A DNA stretch of 61,944 nt from Streptomyces sp. WM6378 (GTDB lineage Bacteria > Actinomycetota > Actinomycetes > Streptomycetales > Streptomycetaceae), in the NCBI RefSeq assembly GCF_001279695.1, contig NZ_LGDD01000303.1, forward strand, positions 1 to 61,944, written 5' to 3'. The notes below the pieces were generated by a model. It was not told the DNA's origin and made no database searches. It saw only the letters and a list, made by a program, of their open reading frames with translations. The position numbers and the translations under genes are program-made. Numbering within the stretch: position 1 is the first letter of the stretch; every line of letters begins with the position of its first letter. This document shows positions 37,811-46,060 of the stretch, one piece after another.

Positions 37811-37975
37811 CCTGGGGGCTGCGCCCCCAGACCCCTGTCTTTCGACTGCGGGCCGTCGGTGGCTGCTCGCGCAGTTCCCCGCGCCCCTCAAACCCGCTTT
37901 CGTCCTCGGACCGTGCGCGGCTGGTCGCGCAGTCACCCGCGCCCCTGGCAGGGTCGACCTTGGCAGTGCTGCCCA
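37811..37975. repeat. dispersed intergenic repeat, copy 3
   Basis: It contains GGGGGCTGCGCCCCC (37813-37827), identical to 29324-29338, then two versions of the GCGCAGTTCCCCGCGCCCCT element (near 37869 and, with CAC for TTC, near 37929), which is the inverse of 35871-35890. It may also serve as terminator for the 2H gene. Confidence 0.7.
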
Positions 37976-37997
37976 TGCAGGCATACCGAGCTCGCCC

Positions 37998-38753
37998 TTA
38001 CACGGGCAGGCGCCGGAACACCCCCCGCGGCGCATGCCTGAGCGCTGACATCACCACCCGCAGCGCCCCCGGCACCCACACCACCTCCGCCCGCCGCCGC
38101 AACCCCGCCTCGATGGCCAGGGCGACCGCCTCGGGGGTCGTGGCGAGGGGGGCCTCGGGGAGCCCCGCCGTCATCTTCGTGCGGACGAAGCCGGGGCGTA
38201 CGACCATGACGTGCACCCCCGTGCCGTGCAGCGCGTCCCCCAGCCCCTGGGCGAACGCGTCGAGGCCCGCCTTGCTCGACCCGTAGATGAAGTTGCTGCG
38301 GCGGGCGCGTTCGCCGGCCACCGAGGACAGCACGACAAGTGAGCCGTGGCCCTGCGTCTGGAGGGCCTTCGCGCAGATGAGGCCCGCCGAGACCGCGCCG
38401 GTGTAGTTGGTCTGGGCGACCCGCACCGCGGCGAGCGGCTCGCCCTCGTCGCGGGACTGCTCGCCGAGCACCCCGAACGCGAGCAGCACCATGTCGATGT
38501 CGCCCTCGGCGAACACCTTGCCGAGGGCGACCTCGTGCGCGTCGGAGTCGAGGGCGTCGAAGGCGAGCGTGTGGACGTCCGGGCCCAGCTCGCGCAGCTC
38601 GGCCGCCGCCGCTTCGAGGGCGGGGGAGGGCCGGCCGGCGAGCCAGACCGTACGGGTGCGGCGGGCCACCAGGCGCCGGGCGGTGGCCAGCCCGATCTCG
38701 GACGTGCCGCCGAGCACGAGCAGGGACTGCGGGGTACCGAATGCGTCCTTCAT
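37998..38753 (-). CDS. dprE2: decaprenylphosphoryl-keto-ribose reductase (DprE2-like SDR)
   Basis: A 251-residue short-chain dehydrogenase. The cofactor loop is VLGGTSEIGLATARRL near residue 12. The catalytic Ser is in VVLSSVAGERARR and the Tyr-Lys pair in FIYGSSKAGLDAF. In mycobacteria DprE2 reduces the 2-keto intermediate made by DprE1, completing epimerisation of decaprenyl-phospho-ribose to -arabinose. It lies 55 bases downstream of the DprE1 gene on the same strand, the same pairing as in mycobacteria. The start ATG follows GGAGCC. Confidence 0.88.
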   Translation of the reverse strand: MKDAFGTPQSLLVLGGTSEIGLATARRLVARRTRTVWLAGRPSPALEAAAAELRELGPDVHTLAFDALDSDAHEVALGKVFAEGDIDMVLLAFGVLGEQSRDEGEPLAAVRVAQTNYTGAVSAGLICAKALQTQGHGSLVVLSSVAGERARRSNFIYGSSKAGLDAFAQGLGDALHGTGVHVMVVRPGFVRTKMTAGLPEAPLATTPEAVALAIEAGLRRRAEVVWVPGALRVVMSALRHAPRGVFRRLPV

Positions 38754-38808
38754 CAGGGCTCCGTAATGTGTTGGGCGGCCCCGCAGGGCCACATGTGGCT
38801 GAGGGGAC

Positions 38809-40194
38809 TCACAGCCCCAGCCGTCGGCTCATGTCCGAGCGGAAGACCCCCTCCGGGTCCAACTCCCCTCGCAGGGAACGGAATTGGGGCAGCTTTGGAT
38901 ACATCAGCTGCACCACATCCGGCCGCATCCGCGCGTCCTTCGCGAGGTAGACCCGGCCGCCCGCGCCCGCCACCTCCTCGTCCAGTTCGTCGAGGAGGGC
39001 GCCGAGGCCCGGGAGGTTCGCGGGGATGTCGAGGGCCAGGGTCCAGCCCGGCAGGGGGAAGGAGAGCCAGCCGGGGTCGGCCTCGCCGAAGCGTTTGAGG
39101 ACGGCGAGGAAGGAGGGGCAGCCGTGCCGTGAGATGCGGCGCACGATGGCGCGCAGCGTTTCCTCGTGCCCGTACCCGACGACGAACTGGTACTGCACGA
39201 AGCCGCCCCGGCCGTACACGCGGTTCCAGTGCGGCACCCCGTCCAGCGGGTGGAAGAACGTCGAGATGCGCTGGAGCTCGCCCGTGCGGTGCTTCGGGGC
39301 CCGGCGGTACCAGAGTTCGTTGAACGCCGAGACGGAGGCGCGGCCGAGCAGCCCCTCCGGCAGGAAGGCGGGGGCGGCCGGAAGCCGGCGCGGCCGGAAG
39401 GCGAGCGGGGTGCGGCGGGCGCGGGGCGGCAGCATGTCGAGCGGCGCGTGCTCACCGCGCGTCAGCACGGAACGCCCGGTCCTGGCGCCCCGCGCGAGGA
39501 GGTCGATCCACGCCACCGAGTACCGGTAGCGGTGGTCGCCCGACTCAAGCCGGGTCATCAAGTCGTCCAGATCGACGGCCCGTTCGGTGTCAACGGACAT
39601 CAACGAGGTTCGAACTGGCAGGAGTTGGACGGTCGCGCGCAGGATCACGCCCGTCAGGCCCATCCCGCCCGCCGTCGCGTCGAACAGCTCGCTGCCCGGC
39701 GTGACGGTACGTACCGTGCCGTCCGCGGTGAGCAGTTCCAGCTCGCGCACATGGCGGGCGAAGGAGCCCGAGACGTGGTGGTTCTTGCCGTGGATGTCGG
39801 CGCCGATCGCCCCGCCGACCGTGACGTACCGCGTGCCCGGCGTCACCGGCACGAACCAGCCGAGCGGCAGCAGCACCTCCATCAGGCGGTGCAGGCTGAC
39901 GCCCGCGTCGCAGACGACGACGCCCGCCTCGGCGTCGACGGTGCGGATGCGGTCGAGGCCGGTCATGTCGAGGACGGCGCCGCCCGCGTTCTGTGCGGCG
40001 TCCCCGTAGGCCCGGCCGAGCCCGCGGGCGATCGTGCCGCGCGCCCCGCACGCCCGGACGGCGGCTGCCGCCTCCTCGTAGCTCCGGGGGCGAAGGAGCC
40101 GGGCCGCGGTGGGGGCGGTGCGACCCCAGCCGCTCACGGACGTCGGCGGGCCGGGGGGTGCGGGCACGGTGTCGGGTGACGTGTCGGCAGACAT
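38809..40194 (-). CDS. dprE1: decaprenylphosphoryl-ribose 2-oxidase (DprE1-like)
   Basis: A 461-residue FAD oxidase of the vanillyl-alcohol oxidase fold. RGLGRAYGDAAQN and GGAIGADIHGKNHHVSGSF match the FAD-binding part of mycobacterial DprE1, which oxidises C2 of decaprenyl-phospho-ribose. In the substrate domain, LSFPLPGWTLALDIPA aligns with the mycobacterial segment holding Cys387, the residue trapped by benzothiazinones; here it is Ala (near residue 386). The start ATG 40194 has no ribosome-binding site but lies right after a promoter-like sequence, so the transcript may be leaderless. It is divergent from the PAP2-UbiA-GtrA operon. Confidence 0.9.
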   Translation of the reverse strand: MSADTSPDTVPAPPGPPTSVSGWGRTAPTAARLLRPRSYEEAAAAVRACGARGTIARGLGRAYGDAAQNAGGAVLDMTGLDRIRTVDAEAGVVVCDAGVSLHRLMEVLLPLGWFVPVTPGTRYVTVGGAIGADIHGKNHHVSGSFARHVRELELLTADGTVRTVTPGSELFDATAGGMGLTGVILRATVQLLPVRTSLMSVDTERAVDLDDLMTRLESGDHRYRYSVAWIDLLARGARTGRSVLTRGEHAPLDMLPPRARRTPLAFRPRRLPAAPAFLPEGLLGRASVSAFNELWYRRAPKHRTGELQRISTFFHPLDGVPHWNRVYGRGGFVQYQFVVGYGHEETLRAIVRRISRHGCPSFLAVLKRFGEADPGWLSFPLPGWTLALDIPANLPGLGALLDELDEEVAGAGGRVYLAKDARMRPDVVQLMYPKLPQFRSLRGELDPEGVFRSDMSRRLGL

Positions 40195-40201
40195 GAATAG
40201 G

Positions 40202-40232
40202 ACGGTATCGCCTGTGTCGTCCCTTTTGTCAG
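40202..40232 (-). promoter_or_regulatory. predicted dprE1 promoter (leaderless)
   Basis: On the minus strand CTGACA (40232-40227), a 17-bp spacer and GATACC (40209-40204) end about 9 bases before the ATG, placing the transcript start at or near the start codon. The gap 40195-40491 also has an A/T-rich stretch at 40335-40420 that probably holds the PAP2 promoter. Confidence 0.4.
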
Positions 40233-40491
40233 AACCTCTCTCGCCCCTTTGTCGGCGCCCGGCTCGGCGCCTCGACCGACGGGACTCGCCCCTTGGCCGC
40301 GGCCGCCCACAGCTCCGTTTCGACGCCCGCATCGATGAATCACCGGTAAATATCACATAAGCCACTAACCGAAATGGGTGATTACAAGTGTGTCTATCGC
40401 ATTTATCCCCGATTCGCATTCCTTCGCGCAGGAGAGTCGCCCGTGGCCTACGGCCAGTTGGCGGGCCGACGTCACGGAAGAGGGGTGGCAG

Positions 40492-41031
40492 ATGCAGAAG
40501 CCGTCGTGCACCGATGCCGACCAGCGGCTCCTGGCCGCACTGCGCGACTGCGGCACGGACCCGCGGGTCGCCGCCGCCGCCCGCGCCCTGTCCTGGGCCG
40601 GTGAGCACGGCGCGCTCTGGCTCGCGGCCGGGTTCGCCGCGGCCGCCGCCGACCGGGACCGGCGCGGCGCCTGGCTGCGCGGCACCGCCCTGGTCGCCGC
40701 CGCCCACCTGGCCAGCATGGGCGTGAAGCGCGTCGTGCGCAGGCCCCGGCCGCGGCTCCCGGCGGCCGAGCCCCTGGTGCGTACCGCAGGGCGGCACTCC
40801 TTCCCCAGCTCGCACGCCAGCTCGGCAGCCGCGGCCGCCGTCGCGTACGGCGCGCTGCGGCCCGCCGGGGCGCAGCTCGTGCCGCCGCTGGCCGCCGCGA
40901 TGTGCGTGTCCCGCATGGTCGCTGGGGTGCACTACCCGAGCGACATCGCGGCGGGCGCTCTGCTCGGCGGTGTCACCGCGCGGGCCGGCGCCGCCTGGAT
41001 GCGCAAACCGCTCGAAAGGGGGCGCCGATGA
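40492..41031 (+). CDS. PAP2-family lipid phosphatase
   Basis: A 179-residue membrane phosphatase. The three PAP2 motifs are KRVVRRPRPRLP (near residue 78), PSSHASS (near 104; the usual SGH is SSH) and SRMVAGVHYPSD (near 139). By context it is the counterpart of mycobacterial Rv3807c, which removes the 5-phosphate from decaprenyl-phosphoryl-phosphoribose. The start was placed at ATG 40492 behind AGAGGGGTGG; the frame runs upstream to 40378 without support. The stop overlaps the UbiA start (ATGA). Confidence 0.85.
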   Translation: MQKPSCTDADQRLLAALRDCGTDPRVAAAARALSWAGEHGALWLAAGFAAAAADRDRRGAWLRGTALVAAAHLASMGVKRVVRRPRPRLPAAEPLVRTAGRHSFPSSHASSAAAAAVAYGALRPAGAQLVPPLAAAMCVSRMVAGVHYPSDIAAGALLGGVTARAGAAWMRKPLERGRR

Positions 41032-41972
41032 CCGGGCCCGGTGCGGTACTCCTCGACGAGGCGGGGCCGGTCTCGGCCACCCGGCGCCTGCTCGCGCTGC
41101 CCGGCCAGCTGGTGCGCACCGCGCGGCCCCGCCAGTGGGTCAAGAACCTGCTCGTGGTGGCCGCGCCCGCCGCCGCGGGCAGGCTGACCAGCCCGCACGT
41201 CATCGCCCAACTCTCCATGGTCTTCGTCCTGTTCACGGCCGCCGCGTCCGCCGTCTACCTCATCAACGACGCCCGCGACGCCGAGGCCGACCGCGCCCAC
41301 CCCGACAAGTGCCACCGCCCGGTCGCCGCCGGAAAGGTGCCGGTGGGCGTCGCGTACGCGGCCGGTGGGACCCTCGCCGTGCTCGCCCCACTGGCCGCCG
41401 CGTTGACCTGCAACGCGATGACGGCCACGCTGCTCACCGGGTACGTCGTCATGCAGCTCGCGTACTGCGTCAAGCTGAAGCACGTCCTGGTCGTCGACCT
41501 CGTCGTCGTCACCACCGGGTTCCTGATGCGGGCGATGACCGGCGGGGTCGCGCTCGGCATCCCGCTGTCCCGCTGGTTCCTGATCACGGCCGGGTTCGGC
41601 GCGCTGTTCATGGTCTCCGCCAAGCGGTACTCCGAGGCCCTCCAGATGGAGGGGCGCGGCGCAGCCACCCGCTCGCTCCTGGACGCGTACACCACCGGCT
41701 ATCTGCGCTTCGTGTGGCAGCTCGCCGCCGGCGTCGCGGTCCTCGCCTACTGCATGTGGGCGCTGGAGAGCGGCGGCGTGTCGGGCGGTTCGCTGCTTCC
41801 CTGGCGGCAGCTGTCGATGGTCCCCTTCATCGGGGCGATCCTGCGCTACGCCGTCTTCGCGGACCGGGGGAGCGCGGGGGCACCCGAGGACGTGGTCCTG
41901 CGCGACCGTGCGCTGGCTGTCATCGGCCTGGGCTGGGTCGCGATGTACGCGCTCGCGGTGGCCGACCTGTGA
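41028..41972 (+). CDS. UbiA-type phosphoribosyl/prenyl transferase (DPPR synthase-like)
   Basis: A 314-residue protein with about eight or nine hydrophobic helices. PRQWVKNLLVVAAPAA and the metal-binding NDARDAEADRAHP (near residue 80) closely resemble mycobacterial Rv3806c, which transfers phosphoribose from PRPP to decaprenyl phosphate. This makes it the first enzyme of the lipid-pentose pathway. Start and stop overlap both neighbours by 4 bases (ATGA, GTGA), so PAP2, UbiA and GtrA form one coupled operon. Confidence 0.88.
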   Translation: MTGPGAVLLDEAGPVSATRRLLALPGQLVRTARPRQWVKNLLVVAAPAAAGRLTSPHVIAQLSMVFVLFTAAASAVYLINDARDAEADRAHPDKCHRPVAAGKVPVGVAYAAGGTLAVLAPLAAALTCNAMTATLLTGYVVMQLAYCVKLKHVLVVDLVVVTTGFLMRAMTGGVALGIPLSRWFLITAGFGALFMVSAKRYSEALQMEGRGAATRSLLDAYTTGYLRFVWQLAAGVAVLAYCMWALESGGVSGGSLLPWRQLSMVPFIGAILRYAVFADRGSAGAPEDVVLRDRALAVIGLGWVAMYALAVADL

Positions 41973-42430
41973 GAGTCGCCCGGTCCGAGGTGATCGGTTT
42001 CGCGCTGGCCGGGATCTGCGCGTACGCCGCCGACCTCGGCCTGTTCGTGTGGCTGCGCTCCGGGCTCGGCTGGGATCCGATCGCCGCCAAGTCCCTTTCC
42101 TTTGTGGCCGGTTGTACGGTCGCCTACCTCGGCAACGCGTTCGGCACTTATCGCGGACGCCGGGTCGGCTGGCGCGAGTACGCCGTGTTCTTCGCGGTGA
42201 ACGTCGCGGGCGCCCTCGTGCAGCTGCTCTGCATCGCCGTCTCGCACTACGGCCTCGGCTTCACCTCGCCCCGCGCCGACACCCTTTCGGGTGCCGTCTT
42301 CGGCATGGCCCTCGCCACCTGCCTGCGGTTCTGGGGAACGAGAACACTGGTCTTCGGGGGAGCCGGCGGCCCGCCCCCGGAGAGACACGGCAGAGCCGAA
42401 CAGGGTAGTCGTACGTCATGGACTGGCTGA
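41969..42430 (+). CDS. GtrA-family membrane protein
   Basis: A 153-residue protein with four hydrophobic helices typical of GtrA (VIGFALAGICAYAADLGLFV, then KSLSFVAGCTVAYLGNAFGTY). GtrA proteins help move or organise lipid-linked sugars; the mycobacterial Rv3789 beside dprE1/dprE2 is of this type. A GTG start overlaps the upstream stop. The last 20 residues are a polar tail; its 3' end overlaps the next gene by 13 bases. Confidence 0.85.
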   Translation: MRVARSEVIGFALAGICAYAADLGLFVWLRSGLGWDPIAAKSLSFVAGCTVAYLGNAFGTYRGRRVGWREYAVFFAVNVAGALVQLLCIAVSHYGLGFTSPRADTLSGAVFGMALATCLRFWGTRTLVFGGAGGPPPERHGRAEQGSRTSWTG

Positions 42431-43320
42431 AGAAACTTCCCGTCGTCGGGCCCTGGATCGCCCGGCTCATGCGGACGCACGCCTGGCGTTCGTACGAGCG
42501 GCTCGACCGCGTCTACTGGTCCAGGCTCGCCGCCGCGATCACCTTCATCAGCTTCCTGGCGGTCTTCCCGCTGCTGACCGTCGGCGCCGCCGTCGCTGCC
42601 GCGCTGCTCTCCACCGGGCAGGTGCACAAGCTCCAGAACACCATCGCCGAACAGGTTCCCGGCATCTCCGACCAGCTCGACCTCCAGGCGCTGATCGACA
42701 ACGCGGGCACCGTCGGCGGCGTCGCGGGAGCCCTGCTGCTGCTCACCGGCATCGGCTGGGTCTCGCAGATGCGCGGCTGTCTGCGCGCGGTGTGGGAGGT
42801 GGAGGACGCCGACGCCGGCGAGAACCCCGTCCTGCGCAAGCTCAAGGACGGCGGCGTACTCATCGGCCTCGGCGGCGCCGGCCTAGCCTCGTGGGCCGCG
42901 TCCTCCATCGGCTCCACCGCGATCGGCTGGACCGCCGACCGGCTCGGCATCGACCAGGGCGGCGTCGGCGGGGTGCTGCTGCGCATCGCGGCGATCGTCG
43001 TCGCCGTCCTCGCCGACTTCCTGCTCCTGCTGTACGTCCTGACACTGCTGCCCGGGGTGAGCCCGCCGCGCCGCCGCCTGATGGTCGCCGCCCTGCTCGG
43101 CGCGGTCGGCTTCGAGCTCCTCAAGATGCTGCTCGGCGGCTATATGAAGGGCGTCGCGGCCAAGAGCATGTACGGGGCGTTCGGGGTGCCCATCGCGCTG
43201 CTCCTGTGGATCAACTTCACGGCGAAGCTGCTCCTGTTCTGCGCGGCGTGGACGGCCACCCCGGCCAAGGCGGACGACGACCCGGAGGTCACCGCTTCCG
43301 AATCGGCCAACGCCGGTTGA
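42418..43320 (+). CDS. YihY/BrkB-family membrane protein
   Basis: A 300-residue protein with five or six long hydrophobic helices. AAAITFISFLAVFPLLTVG near residue 40 and the GAFGVPIALLLWINFTAK segment near residue 260 are YihY hallmarks. The old label ribonuclease BN is wrong for this family, and the function is unclear. The ATG lies inside the end of the GtrA gene. Its last 32 bases overlap the convergent carboxypeptidase gene, so the two stops lie inside each other's coding region. Confidence 0.88.
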   Translation: MDWLKKLPVVGPWIARLMRTHAWRSYERLDRVYWSRLAAAITFISFLAVFPLLTVGAAVAAALLSTGQVHKLQNTIAEQVPGISDQLDLQALIDNAGTVGGVAGALLLLTGIGWVSQMRGCLRAVWEVEDADAGENPVLRKLKDGGVLIGLGGAGLASWAASSIGSTAIGWTADRLGIDQGGVGGVLLRIAAIVVAVLADFLLLLYVLTLLPGVSPPRRRLMVAALLGAVGFELLKMLLGGYMKGVAAKSMYGAFGVPIALLLWINFTAKLLLFCAAWTATPAKADDDPEVTASESANAG

Positions 43321-44653
43321 GCAGGAAGATCGCGCCCACGACGAGGGCCAGCGCGCCGCCCGCGACGCCGAGCGCGACACCGATTCCGCCGCTCTGGCCC
43401 TTGGCCGCGGCCGCCTGCCCGGTCCGGTTCTTCGCGCTGCCCTGAGCGCTGCCCGAGCCGGTCCCGGTCGTCGCGGACTTCGGCGGGACCAGCTCACCGA
43501 CCGGGGTGACCTTCCCGTTCGCCGCGAACCCCCAGTCGAGCAGCCGGGCCGCCTCCTTGTAGACGGCCTGGCTCTCCCCCGACGCGGGGTTCATGACGGT
43601 GACGAGCAGCACCTTGCCGTCCCGCTCCGCGACGCCGGTGAAGGTCGAGCCCGCGTTCGTGGTGTTGCCGTTCTTGACGCCCGCGATGCCCTTGTACGGG
43701 CTGAGCCCGAAGTCGCCGGTGAGCAGCCGGTTGGTGTTCTGGATCTCGACCGTGTCGCGCTTCTTGTCCTTGCCCTCGGGGCCGGGGAACTTCGCGGTCG
43801 CCGTCGCGCAGTACTCGCGGAAGTCCTTGTTCTGGAGCCCCGAGCGGGCGAACAGCGTCAGGTCGTACGCGCTGGAGACCTGGCCCGGCATGTCGTAGCC
43901 GTCCGGCGAGACGACCCGGGTGTCCAGGGCCTGGAGCTCGTCGGCCTGGGCCTGCATGTCCTGGACGGTCTTGGCCACGCCGCCGTTCATCGAGGAGAGC
44001 ACGTGGACGGCGTCGTTGCCCGAGCGCAGGAAGACCCCGAGCCACAGGTCGTGCACCGAGTATGAGAGGTTCGCCTTCACCCCGACCAGGCTGCTGCCCG
44101 GGCCCATGCCGGCGAGGTCGTCCGCGGTGACCATGTGCTGCTGGTCGCGGGGGAACTTGGGCAGCACGGTGTCCGCGAACAGCATCTTCAGGGTGGAGGC
44201 GGGCGGCAGCCGCCAGTGCGCGTTGTGCGAGGCGAGCACCTGGCCGCTCTCGGCGTCCGCGACGATCCAGGACCGGCCGGTCACGTCCTTGGGCAGCACG
44301 GGCGCGCCCGCGCCGAGCCGCACCTGGGTGTCGGGCTGGCCCAGCAGGTCGCCGCCGACCTTCGACATGTCCGCGGGCGGCGGGTCGTTGCGGGCCTTGC
44401 CCGGAGCGGCGGGCGTGGCGGACGCGGTCGGCTTGTCGTCCCGGGGCAGCGCGACGGCGGGGCCCGCGGCGAGGGCGGGCAGCACGGCGGCCGAGGCCAC
44501 GGCGACGGAGAGGGCGAGCGAGGCGGGCCGCTTGGACACGCTCAGCCGCGATCCGGGGGGACGGGACGCGGTCCTCTGGGACGAGGTCTTCTGGGAAACG
44601 TTCAGGGCAGACACGTTCGAGAACGTACAGGCTGCGGCCGCCGAACCGATCAT
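43289..44653 (-). CDS. D-alanyl-D-alanine carboxypeptidase (PBP5-like)
   Basis: A 454-residue S11-type penicillin-binding protein that trims peptidoglycan stem peptides. An N-terminal hydrophobic segment (SLALSVAVASAAVLPALAAG) exports it. The catalytic STLK lies near residue 151, SGND near 213, and the third motif reads VKNGNT near 329, where most families have KTG. A C-terminal span (GGALALVVGAIFLLNRRW) anchors it. The start is uncertain: ATG 44653 was chosen; GTG 44614 is also possible. It corresponds by order to S. coelicolor SCO4847. Confidence 0.9.
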   Translation of the reverse strand: MIGSAAAACTFSNVSALNVSQKTSSQRTASRPPGSRLSVSKRPASLALSVAVASAAVLPALAAGPAVALPRDDKPTASATPAAPGKARNDPPPADMSKVGGDLLGQPDTQVRLGAGAPVLPKDVTGRSWIVADAESGQVLASHNAHWRLPPASTLKMLFADTVLPKFPRDQQHMVTADDLAGMGPGSSLVGVKANLSYSVHDLWLGVFLRSGNDAVHVLSSMNGGVAKTVQDMQAQADELQALDTRVVSPDGYDMPGQVSSAYDLTLFARSGLQNKDFREYCATATAKFPGPEGKDKKRDTVEIQNTNRLLTGDFGLSPYKGIAGVKNGNTTNAGSTFTGVAERDGKVLLVTVMNPASGESQAVYKEAARLLDWGFAANGKVTPVGELVPPKSATTGTGSGSAQGSAKNRTGQAAAAKGQSGGIGVALGVAGGALALVVGAIFLLNRRWPIRKR

Positions 44654-44723
44654 CGTACGGATGACCCGCCGGGAGCTCCCACCCGCCCGGAGGTGCCCGG
44701 CGGCCTGCGCCGATACCGGACGC

Positions 44724-44807
44724 ATGAAACTCAGCCGCCCTCCCTCCTGGTTCCTGCTCGCCTTCGGCGCGTGGAGCTGGGTCATCTGGACCACCTTCCA
44801 TAGGTAA
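44724..44807 (+). pseudogene. N-terminal remnant of the phiBT1 target gene (SCO4848-like)
   Basis: A 27-codon stub, starting MKLSRPPSWFLLAFGAWSW and running to TTF before it departs into unrelated sequence and stops. It matches the first 25 codons of the intact gene at 46507-46737 (about 79% identical DNA by hand count). From memory, phage phiBT1 integrates in SCO4848 within the segment encoding WSWIIWITF; this stub breaks at the same point. The rest of the gene was not found downstream on this strand, so it is a disrupted copy. Confidence 0.8.
44778..44805 (+). other. probable att junction of a phiBT1-like element
   Basis: GTGGAGCTGGGTCATCTGGA and the next bases CCACCTTC are the host side of the phiBT1 attB region as recalled for S. 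coelicolor (few mismatches). After 44799 the sequence changes to CATAGGTAACTGACTAG, which has no counterpart in the intact gene copy and would be the phage arm. The integrase remnant begins 50 bases further on, as expected beside attP. The matching right-hand junction was not found. Confidence 0.6.
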
Positions 44808-44852
44808 CTGACTAGTAGAGGCGTGCTAACAGAAAAGAGCAGGTGAGAGGCG

Positions 44853-45518
44853 CTGCCCCCCTTCGTATCAGCCGTAGGGGCCGAGCAGTTGGACACGGGG
44901 CGAGTCGCCGTGTACGCCCGGCAGTCCGAGGCACGCCCCGACTCTTCCGAGGCGTCCCCGGAAGCACAGTTGGCGGCCGGTGCGGCGCCGGCGGCGGGCC
45001 GAGGTTGGGAGGTCGTTCACACCTTCAAGGACGTTGGCCGCTCCGGTTGGGATCCGAATGCCGTCCGGCCAGGGTCCGAGGACCTCATGTCCGCCGTGCG
45101 CGCGGGCGAGGTGGACGTGGCCGTGGTCAACGAGCTGTCCCGGCTGACCCGCAAAGGCGCACACGGCGCGCTGGAGATCGACAAGGAATTCAAGAATGAC
45201 GAGTGCGCTTCCCTGTCCGTTGAACCTCCGCTCCCGCCGGAGCCTGACGACGCGTCGGAGACGGAGACGGAGACGGACCGGCTTCGTGCGGAGCTGGCGG
45301 AACTGCGCCAGGAGCGCGACATCCGGGCGCGGCGAGACGCCTTGGACGGCCCGTCAGGGAGGCGGTGGGCCCGATCCCACGGGTGGCGGCCGCTCGATGA
45401 CCCGGGACCGCCTGTTCACCCAAGCCCGCCAAAACCGCGCCCGGTGCCAGGGCCCGACCGTTGTCGGCGGACTCCGCTGACCCTCGCGACCAGGAGCAGA
45501 GCAGCATGTCTCTTCTGA
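44853..45518 (+). pseudogene. truncated phiBT1-type large serine integrase
   Basis: Residues from LDTGRVAVYARQSEA through DVGRSGWDPNAV and VVNELSRLTRKGAHGALEID match the N-terminal catalytic domain of the phiBT1 integrase, including the active Ser in YARQSE. Upstream residues PPFVSAVGAEQ match its first ten, but the expected start codon is CTG at 44853, behind AGGTGAGAGG; TTG 44889 is the first usual start. After about 45200 the homology stops and the frame continues as a short acidic then Pro/Arg-rich tail, so the recombinase and zinc domains are deleted. It cannot encode a working integrase. Confidence 0.85.
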
Positions 45519-46060
45519 CCAGCTCCGCCGGTGTCGACGGAATCACCCCTGATGGGTATGGGCGGCTCATCGTCCAGCCCGTGGAGCGCGAGAGCATCGC
45601 CCAAGCTCGCCGGTCTGTCGATCGTCTCCAGCGAGCTGTCCGAGGACTCCGACCCGACGGCACATCAGCAACGCGGACGCCGTCCTGACCGCGATCAGCC
45701 AGGCCCGAGGAACAGGGCGCCACCCTGGACAGCGTTCGTCGCCCGTCCTGCTGACGCCCTGGCGCTCGGCAAGCTGAAGCAGACCAAGGACTCCAACGTG
45801 CCCTTGCTCGGGATCGCCCCGACGCTCCCAACTCGCCGTACTGTCCTGGGTGTTCCGCTGCACGTGTGCAGCACGGTGGAGCCCGGGGCGATCTGGGGTC
45901 TACCCAAGGACCGGGGCATGGTGGTGATGCGGCGGGACGTAAAGCTGGATGTGTCCAGGGACGCCGAGTTCACGAGCGATCAGGTAGCGGTGAAGGCCAC
46001 GATGCGGGCAGCCGGAGCGTTCCCGCACCCTGCCGCAATCCAGAAGATCACCGCGGGCGC
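45506..46060 (+). pseudogene. decayed phage major capsid protein gene
   Basis: Pieces of an HK97-type major capsid protein are read in changing frames. The N-terminus MSLLTSSAGVDGITPDGYGR starts at ATG 45506 behind AGGAGCAG. After a frameshift or deletion come LAGLSIVSSELSEDSDPTA and then LGKLKQTKDSNVPLLG, VLGVPLHVCSTVEPGAIWG and FTSDQVAVKATMRAAGAF. These are in the right order for a Streptomyces phage capsid but lack long middle parts. The integrase remnant next to it supports an old prophage. Confidence 0.7.

Noticed and set aside
42418..43320. YihY protein as ribonuclease BN
   Set aside because: That name came from a misassignment; the protein is a multi-span membrane protein without nuclease motifs.
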